64,000 nt of DNA from Sitta carolinensis. Its lineage: Eukaryota; Chordata; Aves; Passeriformes; Sittidae. Every line of letters starts with the position of its first letter. The first letter of the stretch is position 1. The translations under genes were made by a program, and so were the position numbers. The stretch spans positions 10,813,501 to 10,877,500 of the forward strand of contig CM063290.1 in NCBI GenBank assembly GCA_032173965.1, in the 5' to 3' direction. The notes beneath the pieces were generated by a model. It was not told where the DNA came from and did not search any database. It saw only the letters and a list, made by a program, of their open reading frames with translations. Shown here piece by piece: positions 54,001-64,000 of the stretch.

Positions 54001-57000
54001 TTCAGGTATGGACTGAGTGTTTCCCACCATGCCTGGATGCTCAAACCAGGGCTGCAAGGCAACTGCTGTTTCTCAAGTACCATACCATACTTCTTTGTCT
54101 CATGCTCAACAGGTCAGCTGGCTTGCTGGCATTTCTGACCCCAGGCTGTTCTGGCAAAGAGGTGACTTAGGTACCCATGAACGGCACAGAATAGTCCTCT
54201 CTGTCAGCAGATGACAGAAGTCCAAAGAGATGGCTCAGAGCAGGGCCAGTGCAGCCCCAAACATGTAGGAGAAGGTGAGTAACTCCTTCTCTCACCTCAC
54301 CCCAGATTGCTCATGAGCAACATTCAGGAAAGGCATCAAGCCTGGAAGAGAACAATGAGGGCAAGAAAGATACAATAAAGTTTCTCTTTTGGAAAACAGA
54401 TGGGACCAAACCATGCAAAAAGGCTTTATGATCCCTCAAGCAGGAAATAAGTGATGACATACTGTCATGTTGCTGTGTCAACAGCTGACACATCGCAGCA
54501 GGGTAATTTCACAGACTCCCACGTTAGTTTAAAAGCTCTCTTTGAAACCACAGAGCTAGGGCAGAGGCACTTCAAGTCTTACACAGCAATGGTTCTGCAG
54601 CAATCCCTCTGCTGCGGATTCAGTGCCTCGGGAACCAGCCCTGCACAGAGAAGCCACACACAGCCCTGCCATCCACTGAACCTATCTGTGGCTCACCACA
54701 GACAGCTGCGGATACAAGACCAAAGCACCAGCCTCCCTTCCCTTTCCCCCTCCAAGAGAACAGTACTCTGACCCAAAGTGTGTTCAAAGGGATCATTGTT
54801 GTTTGGCCAACACACGCGATGCTCGAAGCTGGCCTGGAAGTCCTCAAGGCTGTGGACAAATTTCTGCACATCTCAAGCAGGCTACAGCACTTCTGAGAGT
54901 CTCTTTATCCCCAAGAGGACTTTTTGTTTGTTTCTAACATTATACACCAGAAACAAAACATTCCTCCCTCCCTGTATTTCTTACTAGAGGCAGGAACTGG
55001 CATTTTCACCAACAAAATTGCCAGGCAGTTTTTCTAAGGGTCTGCACATTCACTTTCCCTGCTTTTTTTAGCAGTGGAGTGCAAGAGATGAATCCTTGAG
55101 GACTGGCCCATATGGTCCTGCCATTATGGAAACCAGGAGGAATATCTCCAGGAAACCCTGTATTTCATTGTGCTGCCAACTGGCACTGTGTTTCTTCTTC
55201 CAGCAGTGGGTCCAGCACAAGTCACACAGATACCAGCAGAGAGAACAAAAGCCATGTTCCCTACAATCCTGATGGAAAGGCTATCCCTATCCAACACAAA
55301 TTCTGCAAAGCCCATTCAATCTCTAAGAAATATCTCCTTTTAGAATCCAGTTTCATTTCCCAGCCCATGGTATTAGAGACAGCCTGTGTGTAGATGCATC
55401 TCCCACCAGCTTTTTCTTTTGACAGTGATCCTGCCTTTTGGAGAAGCTTGCTGAAGTTACCAAGGGAATGCTCACAACCCTCTCCCTGAAAAGTTACACA
55501 TTAGAAAACGGCTGGGCTCAGACATCAGAATAAGTGCTTTTGTTCACTAACCTGTTAATTTACCCTCTCCCCTGCTCCAGGGTAGTGCCTCCATGGCCTG
55601 CAGTAAGCAGGCACACTGGAGCATCATCAGCAGATCTGCTCTGCCCCAGCTGCAGTGCTGCTGGCCAAAGCAGGAGGCAGGATCCCAGGCCATGGCCGTG
55701 ACTCACGCTCCCAGCCCTGCCAAATAAGTAGTTTTGGAGCAAGGAAGTGACAGGAAGACTCAAATTAGAAAGCTGGTGAAACAAAATGAAAGAAAATCCT
55801 CCTCAGCTCTCCTTGCTTGCATCCAGCAGGGAAACAGGGTGTGCAAAGCATGAGAAGTGTCAGGGCACGGTGCTGCTGCACTGACACAGATGGGCTCTGG
55901 CCCTTCTTCTGCCAGAGGGAAATGCCTTTCCAGCACTTCACCACCCACTCCAGTGGAGTGTCCACGTTTGGCACACAGCAGGCAAGCCAACGCCCTGCAT
56001 GGGTGAGTCTCCATACTTCACAGGGTGCTGCCAACCACACTGGGGCTAGGTGGGTTTCCCTGCCTACCCTCTGCTGTAGAACATCAGCAGAGGTAACACA
56101 CGCCCCAAGTACATCCTCATATCACGCTGGGTGGTTCAGAGCTCACATACAGGTGCAGGAAAACATCAAAACTTAGAGCCATGACAGTCTATGGCAAATC
56201 TCCTAATGCTAAGGGGAGTTCAAAATACAACCCCAGGTAAACTGGCCCAAAAAACAGATGTTCCAGATCTGCCTGTTTGTCAACAACTTAACTCACAGCT
56301 TTCTTGGATGGTAATATCAAATCTGCAGATGGGGAGAGGGGGACTTTTGAAGTTTCCCAGGGAGAAATCCATATTTCTATGACGGTACTTTGATTAGTGT
56401 AATGAATGACCCTAACAAGACTCAACGCATGTTTAGCTGGTAAGAAGGGGTCAGAGGCACAGAGTTCAGCATGAACCACAGCCCATCAATACCAGTGAAA
56501 GAAATCTGAACTAGGATGAGTGCCCTGCCCATAAATTACATTGCCATGAAGAAACCTGAAGGCGTGGTGAGGATGACCCCTCTTGATTATCTCCCTGACC
56601 CAGGTGGCCTCCTACAGGAAAATCCTCTATATCCTGTTCCACGCACCCACTTTGCCCCAAAACCTTCTTTGCCAAGTTTCAGCCCACGGCTGAGATTTGA
56701 TAGCCAAGTTAATGACTTCAGTATGTGTCAGTTCAGAGCGAGGAGGATGACAAAGTCAGCCTGACTCTTTCACACAGCCCTCTGTGCCTGGTAAGTAGGA
56801 AAAACATCAAGAAAAGGAGGAGGATGCTGTGCCACAGCCCTTGGGAAATCCTGCTGCGTGACTGGCTGGGCAGGGTGGATCAGCTCTCAGGCAGGCAGGG
56901 CAGATATTGTCAAGGAAAGAAAAGGGCTGATTAGGCTTTCTACCACTAATTATATCAAAATAGCATATTGCTTTCATTGGCAGTGAAGCAGAAAATGAAA

Positions 57001-60000
57001 TGGTGCAAAAAGGAGAAGCCTCAGGTGAAGTGGACTGGAATAATGTCAGGTCTGGAGGAACAACAGCCCTCAAGTGCCCTTTATACTTGAGTTTTTCTCT
57101 TGCACATCGGGAGGTCTGTGAGGTACAAGCTATCAACTCCTACTCACCAGCCCATGGGAATCCTCCCACACTCCTGCCTTTGCACTGCTGGTAAATTGGC
57201 AAGTGCCTGCAGGCTAAAGCAAGCCCCTGGGAAACACAAGCCAGATGGTTCCACTGCCCACTCTGATGGCTTGGGGAAGAACATCCTCACTTGCTACCTC
57301 TGAGGACAATTTAAGTTCATTCTCTTCAGCACAAAGGGGAACAAAGATGCTTTTGCTAGCATTTAACTCCACTAATGAATTTTGGTTCATGAGTCTGACC
57401 CACAGGCTCCCAGCTCTTAAATCAAAACCTGCAGAGGACATCTCCTTGCTGCTACACAGAGAGACAGCTTAGACCTTGCCAGACTTTGGTGCCGCGGCTG
57501 GGTCACTCACACTCCACCACCCCACAGCCCAGACAGAGTCTCTGGGGCAGGAAGGGTTTGCTAACATGCCAGTACACTGATTAATAAACTAAAGCACTGA
57601 CTTTTTGTGCGTACCTACTGCAATAGCATTATGAAAAAAGAAAGAAAAGCAAGAATACCAAAGAATAATTGAAGTAACTTACTTAAACTCTCTTGAGTGT
57701 TCTGAAATGAACCTAAAGAGCTTTTTTATTTTTCATGTAGATCCTGTGCAAAATCCAGAGCACATGATGGGAGGGAAGCAGAATGCATATGAGAGCACAC
57801 ACCTAACAGGTACACCCACAGTGGGGCATAAAGGCACTGTAAATCTTCAGGATGTTCCCAGGCTAAAGTCTCCCCAAGCATTACAGCTCTTATCATCTAA
57901 ACACACAGGCACGCTCAAGAAAAGAAAGCAGCAGCATGTTGTGACAGCATGCCAACTGTCTGCAGACCTGCATGCACTTATATATACTGCATATATTAAA
58001 ACAAGGGCAAACTGTGAGCCTGGAGTCAAAGTTAGGTGGAAAGGATCAGTTTAGAAGTGATGAGATGCACCTCAGCTCCAGAATCCAAGCAGCTGCAGAG
58101 AGTTCAGAGGTATCTTTCCTTTTTTTTGTGTGTGCTGAGTGTCTTCTCCCACACGTACCCCCAGGAAAAGCTGAGTGAAAATTGTCTGTTAATTGACAAA
58201 AATAACTGAACAAACTGGGCTGCAGCAGGGCTTAGCACACTTCCCAGTTCAGCTGTCCTTCGGGCCAAAACCAGCACAGCAGAGCTCAAGTAAAAGCCTG
58301 GAGACACCAGGGTGTGAGGCTCAAAGCCTCACTGACCCTGCAGCCCAGACTGACACGGGGCCTGGCAGTGACACAGAGCCACGGGGACCTGCCAGCCTCT
58401 GCAGGAAGGGCACACAAAGGGTCAAAGGCAGGGACACTGGCAGCTGTGTGCGAGCAGGGCCAGGGAGTTGGCAAACCACTGTGCCCTCCCTTCTCTGGGA
58501 TGCTCAGACCCCGTGGCTTCTGCTGCTGTCAGTAGTCTGCTGTGCAGAGAACAGATGCCTTTTCCATACACAAAATGAATTATTTCCTTGCTCTCAACGG
58601 GGAGACGCTTCCCTCCCACACATCCATCAGGTTAATGCACATTTACAGCTTCTCCAGGGGAGGGGAAGACCAGAGATCCCCACTGCACCTCAGATGTTCA
58701 GCACTTTGCTTCCAATAAGCAAGAAACCCCCTTGCTGCTGGAGGGCACCTGGGCAGAGCAGGGTCCCTGAGAGTGGCAGGGCACTGATGGGGGCCAGGAT
58801 TTGGGTCTGTCTGGCCTCTGGAAGCACTTCAGCTGGCTTTGCCAGAGAGAAATAAAGAAATTAAATCAGTAAAAAAATAGGAGGCTGGGGAGTAAATGTC
58901 ATTATGTATCTGACAGCTGGAAAATGTGAGCAGCCATTGTCTGCAGCCCCTCACAGCTCCAGCCAAGCCAGTTTGCCGAAAGCAGCAGCAATAAGCGTAA
59001 AAGCCAAGACTGGAAACACTGACTCCCCTCCCTGCCCTGCTGCCCTCACTGAGGGAACAGGACAGCTCAGAGGTCACCCTGCCCCAGCTCGTGGGTCCTT
59101 GGCTTCCCTGCACCCCCTCCCTGACCTTGTCCCCCCTTGCAGCAGCTCTGGGATCAAGAGCCCTGAGGAGGCCGTGGCAGGAGCTCTGCCATGTGTCACC
59201 CACTCCAAGCAGCTCCATCTCCACACACAGCACTTCTGCTGCTGCTGTCAGCACGGGGTGAGCACAGCTCCTTCTCCACTGGGCTGCCATGGGGAGGGAA
59301 GGAGCAGGCCAGCTACACACCACATCACCAAAACCTCAAAAACACTGCCCCTTCTCCCAGTTCCACTGATGGGAGATGCTACACACCTTAGGACCTTGCA
59401 GCTGAAACGAAACTGGTCCTCTGCAGGCTGAGACATGACCTTTGCACCATCCTCAGTGTGTGCGAGTATCTTAGCATTGGCTGCATGAAAAGAGAGAACT
59501 CAGAGCTTCAGACACATGCAGCATCTTCCACCAGCCAGCAGGGGCCAAGAGCTCTAAGGTATCAACAGCTTAACTACCTCTTAACCTTCAGGATACCTTC
59601 CCTGCCAGCAGCTGACCCTGAGCCAATGCCACCTTCCCCAGGCACAGGCTGGCCACTGATCTGCCCCCAGCAGCACCCTGAGCCTCCCACAGTGTCAAAC
59701 TGATCTGGTGCCACCAAGAGTGGGAGCATTTTGAGAGCACCGCTAGGAGGAGCCTTGTCCAGGGGAGATTTGATGGTAAACTGTGGATTTTTTCCTTTAA
59801 AGCTTACAGAGACTTTTCATAAAAAAGAATCTTCACAGTCTAGTTCTGAAAGTACTGAACTCAGGCACTGAAACTACATTCCACTTCACCTCCCAAAATG
59901 ATGGGAAAACAAACCAAAGATTCAGTTCCAGGAGGTCCTTTTAAGCAACTCCAACTTATGGAAAAATTAGAGTCCTTTTCCTCAGTGCATGTAGCAAGAT

Positions 60001-61309
60001 TCAGATTTTATCTGATCACAGGCAGGCATTGAACTCTGCTGTCCCACCAGACCAAAGCCAGTTTCCACTGGCCCAGGTCAATCTACTCCACACTTCCACA
60101 AGAAATGAAGAATTGCCTTCATAGCAGAGTGAGAATTAAATCTGACCTGTGTTCATACCCAGATGGTCCCTTTCACAGGCACACACACTCTGAGGTCTCT
60201 CAGAAGCTACTCTGGTGTACCAAATCTTGCGAAACACTGAAAGACATGAATACCCCTTGGCCTGAAGAGCTCTTTGCTCAGCACCTCATCAGATGACACA
60301 GCTGCAACAGATCTACAGCAACAGCACAGCATGTTCACACTCCTACAGAGCAATAACCGAGATCCCAAAGACACTCATTTCCTCACCACTTCCCCTGATG
60401 AGTCCCACGCACTCTGCAACAAACAGGAGGATTCTGATCAAGGCAATTCACATGGATATAAGCCACGTTTTCCCTGGCATCTCCCTCACTGGATGCTCAT
60501 GAACTCCAAAAACCACATAAGAGCACCTCACAGCAGCTTCTTCCAAAGTCTTTGTGTTCCCTTCCAGGCCATCTGCCTTCCTCTACCTTACCTTCGTCCA
60601 AGTGGGAAACACACATTTAATTGCATCCATTTATGTTCAAAAAGGCCTACTGAAAAGTAAGTGGATTAAAAGCTCGTCTGGAAAAAAAATCAAACCCTAC
60701 TGCAGCACAGCACAGGCTGCATATTTGGGCTGCCCTGTAATGCAGACAATGGGAATTCTCCTCTGCAAGAGGCACTGGGAATTTCATCGTGCAGCACAGC
60801 CAATTGCAATGGACTTAGCAGATGTCTGAGACCCACAGCCGCAACCTTTGATTTTATATTCCACTCCTTCCTTCCAAGTCTGAACAGCCATTTAACCACA
60901 GCAGAGACTCAGTGCACTCCTGCAGATGGATCCAAAGCCCCCTCTGACCCCCAAGGGCAGGAGCTGCATATATTCATCTGCTGGCAGCAAAAGAACACCC
61001 GCTCATTCACACCTTCACCCATGCCTCTGTCATGCAAGACCCACAGAGGGATATTCTGCTTGAACGTGGCCTTTCCATTGCAGCAGACAGTTAATGCTAA
61101 AAACAGGCTGGCTGGGAGCTGGTGGCTGAGTCTGGACATCAACACCTTCCTGTTGCACTTCCCACCAGTGAGGACAGCCAGACCAGTGCTGCTCAGCCTC
61201 CAGCTCACCAGGAGAGGACCCCTGCACAGGCAGTGAAGAGGAGGAGATTATGCAAGCCTTTCCTACCTCTCTAAGCCCAAGTCCAGTAGTGCAAGAGAGT
61301 AAAATGCTT

Positions 61310-61328
61310 AAAAAAAAAAAAAAAAAAA
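61310..61328 (+). repeat. A19 homopolymer
   Basis: A run of about 19 A lies in P3H2 intron 1, roughly 260 bases left of the CR1 tail. The two are probably unrelated, since CR1 elements end in a short repeat rather than poly(A). Confidence 0.85.
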
Positions 61329-61584
61329 GAAGTGACATCAGAGCCAAAGAGTCAGAGAGGTGAAGCACCAGGCTTGTCCACCTCATGGGTGCAGAGACAC
61401 CTGAGTGCACAGCAGTAATACAGCCACCCTGATTCCAGCCCCCTCTGGTACCTCTGCTGGTGCTGCACTGCTCCACACTGACTGGCTACCCCAGATGCTG
61501 GCAACCATAGCCCACCCACTCTCCACACTCAAAGCAAACATGGGGATAGCCAGAAACAAACCTCCATGACAGGCCATCACATAA

Positions 61585-61660
61585 GAGTTGGACTCAATGA
61601 TCCCTGTGGGCCCCTTCCATGATTCCATCCCCCTTCCATGAATATTCCATGATTCTGTGA
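61585..61660 (+). mobile_element. CR1-type LINE, 3' end fragment
   Basis: The phrase GAGTTGGACTCAATGATCC, followed by CTGTGGG, CCCTTCC and a repeated (CC)ATGATTCTGTGA ending, is the characteristic 3' tail of avian CR1 elements. The copy is on the + strand, antisense to P3H2, 5'-truncated and diverged. The left boundary is uncertain, because sequence to the left of 61585 is not clearly CR1. Confidence 0.8.
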
Positions 61661-62832
61661 CTTGTTAAGTCTAACACCCTCCCTTCCAACCTATACCACA
61701 CCAAACTGCTGCCTCTCAGACTTGGCTCCAAGTGGGGAAGAAGGAACAGGAGAAAGAAAAATTTGTAACAGTTTTTTGCAGTCCAGTGAAAAAGTTCAGC
61801 AGTGTTTGGCAGATCATTAAGACCAGCACAAACCTACTGTGCTCCAGGCTTCCTGAGAGCTTCCCCTCCCAGTTTTGCTTGCCTCCCTTCCCTGGCACAG
61901 CAAGATGCAGAGCTGGCATGTTCCTACCGTTAATTAAGCAACAGCAATTAGGCAACACATTTTTAAGCGGTTCTCTCACAGCCGAGCTTGGGAAAAGGCT
62001 GGCTTCAGCATTAAACCGGCAGCTGTGTGCAAAGTGCCAAATCAGTGCATCACAACGAGGGAACTTGATATGTAAACATCCTTGTCAGTAATTACCCCAG
62101 TGCCTTCCAGAGAATTGCAGCGGCTTCGCTCCATTAGAGCCTCAGCTTCCTCGGGGCTGATCAGCAGACAGGGATGCTTCACAAAGCAGGGGTCAGTCTG
62201 GTGCCCAATCCAAGGCCCAGGACACTTAACAGGAACAACCTCGCTGAATATTCAGTGTAGTACTAACAGAGCCATGGTGCTGTGTTGTGGTCCCTCTCAG
62301 CACGGTCTTTGAGGATTTATCCATCTGTCCCCTGGGCTCTGGGCCGATACTACAGCAGACTGCACAGGAGAGAGGCTGGTTTTCCACAGCTGGATTCAGA
62401 TATTGCTGCTCCCTTCTCAGACACTCCTTGGGAGGGGTCTAGCAGATAACAGGGATGGGCAGGATTCCATCACACAGACAGGGAATTGGACCTGGCTTTC
62501 CTCTTCACTCCAGCAGGAACCAGGGGCTCCATGTGATCCACGTGGAGCTGCAAACACGTTCCAGGATCCCTGGGAAAAGTGCTGAGCGGCTGTCCCACGG
62601 CCAGTGCTGAGCAGGGCAGGGTGAGCAGCACTGGGGGGATGCTGGCCGAGGCGCCAGGGCTCCGGCCAGGCTCCACCGGGAGCAGCCCCATGGACCAGCA
62701 GTGCCAGCACGGCTCTGCCCAGGGCCTCCTCTGCCTCCTCTCCACCCTTTGGCTTTCACTGGATCATAAAAGCAAGGCCATCTAATCTATGTGTTCAGGG
62801 AAGCCTTAAACAAAATTTAAAAACATTTCCTG

Positions 62833-62851
62833 TTTTTTTTTTTTTTTTTTT
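62833..62851 (+). repeat. T19 homopolymer in a T/G-rich tract
   Basis: A run of 19 T is followed by interrupted T and G runs to about 62882. Confidence 0.85.
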
Positions 62852-64000
62852 CTTTTTGGGTTTGTTTTTTGGGGTTTTTTTAATAATGGTTATTCCTGCT
62901 CTGCTCTGATAAACAGGCGAAGGTTGCCAAGGACACCCAGTAAATCACACACATGCTCCGCTCCTCTCAGCTGAATATTTATAAATTTCCAAAGTGCTGA
63001 ACCTCTTCAAGCCATTCAGTTTCTGCTTTCATCTGTAATATGTATCTCAGTGCTTCTGAGATTTTCCTGCAGCTATCTTAAATTAACAAGGATCGGAAAC
63101 CAGGCTTCATCTGTAACCCTAAAGGTCAATCACATCATTTTGCTTCAACATGCCAAACAGACAAGACAAAAACAAACATATGAAGTTTCTCAAAGGAACG
63201 AGTGAAGAGCCCTCTCCCAAAGGAACGCAAAAGCCCTAAGTAAGAAGGATGATTTAAAGTAGTTATTTCTATCTGTCTAGATAGTTGTAACATATGCAAT
63301 GCCTGAGTGCAAGACACCCCAAGCTATGTAGATTTTCTATTTCCAAGAGATGATAAAAACATTCCTTACTACTTTATGAGAACGACACCACAAAAATTCT
63401 GCATTCAAATTTAAGTGCAGTTTTGCATATCTGAGGGGAGTTCAGCAGCCCCAGGTCAGGCAAAAGCAGTTTCTCCCCACTCCAGCTCACAATACCCATG
63501 CTATACTGCGAGTATACAGGAATCCCACCCCAGAGAACAGGGAGATCTTTACAGCCTGAAACCACTGGGGACACCAAATTGCAAGTTCCAGATGAAAAGC
63601 CACCGCACAGGACAGCCCGAATTTCACCAATGTGGGCAAGAGCGTGCACTGCATGTCCTGGGCTCCACGGGTGGCTCCACCTGGTACCACTCCTTGGGTT
63701 CAGTTCCCAAGGAGGCTATCAGCACTGGGACCCTGGGGGACCTGCCTTAGCTCTGAAAAGACAGCTTGCCACTCCCAGATATCCAGAGAGGTGGTGGGAT
63801 GTGCTCTAAACCTACATGTCAAGCATCCAGAACCAGAAAGGTGAAGGAAAATCTCCAGCTAATGAGAATGTCTGGTTCTGCCCCTGCTACTTGTGCTGCC
63901 CAACAGACTTTCACATTTCAAGGGAGCTGTCAAGAGGACAGATGAAGAGAAAAATACTGCCATTAACAGTTCTGAGCTATGGGTTTGAAAATCCAAGCAC

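Larger units (their letters stand above)
40470..64000 (-). other. P3H2: P3H2 intron 1 (partial; runs past the right edge)
   Basis: No exon 1 is visible: I see no GC-rich, signal-peptide-coding, CpG-island segment in these 23.5 kb. In human P3H2 the first intron is also very long. Many frames of 60-220 codons occur on both strands without motifs or splice context. Content seen: A/T homopolymers (41911-41926, 61310-61328, 62833-62851), a 16-bp tandem duplication (50754-50785), a heptamer repeat (51062-51082) and one CR1 tail (61585-61660). Confidence 0.8.

Noticed and set aside
58193..58855. 220-codon + strand frame in P3H2 intron 1
   Set aside because: No recognisable domain, no splice context, and overlapping frames of similar length on both strands; chance.

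Overview
The window looks like nuclear DNA from a bird. It has GC-AG-free, canonical GT-AG split genes with short introns, two vertebrate genes in conserved order, one CR1-type LINE tail, and very few other interspersed repeats. I recognise two protein-coding genes by their peptide sequence. They converge: the last exons of TP63 (tumour protein p63, + strand, left) and exons 2-15 of P3H2 (prolyl 3-hydroxylase 2, also called LEPREL1, - strand, right). The same neighbours lie together on human 3q28. The species cannot be fixed from the sequence.

Layout. 1-3652 is the 3' part of TP63 intron 10. Four coding exons (3653-3810, 4705-4849, 5661-5754, 7001-7295) encode the C-terminal half of p63alpha: linker with PPxY motif, SAM domain, transactivation-inhibitory tail. 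A long 3' UTR follows to about 10055, with several poly(A) signals and a miR-203 seed match. 10056-25900 is the space between the genes. It has no recognisable protein gene, but it holds one isolated, strongly CpG-rich patch (13541-13810, fading to about 14640) with a GC box next to a long A-rich tract. From 25924 rightwards lie P3H2 exons 15 to 2; every boundary has consensus splice sites and compatible phase. The last 23.5 kb (40470-64000) is P3H2 intron 1. Exon 1, with the start codon and signal peptide, is outside the window.

The clearest anomaly is that five separate one-base indels break otherwise conserved reading frames in the last exons of both genes: two in TP63 exon 14, and one each in P3H2 exons 12, 14 and 15. 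All sit in or beside short G/C runs, and exon lengths differ from the expected length by exactly one base per event. As both genes are affected and peptide conservation continues on both sides of every break, consensus (assembly) error is far more likely than pseudogenisation. An automatic gene caller would truncate both proteins here.

Functionally the two genes are unrelated neighbours: an epithelial transcription factor and an ER collagen-modifying 2-oxoglutarate dioxygenase. I found no new enzymatic or defence system. The orphan CpG-rich patch is the best candidate for something unannotated.
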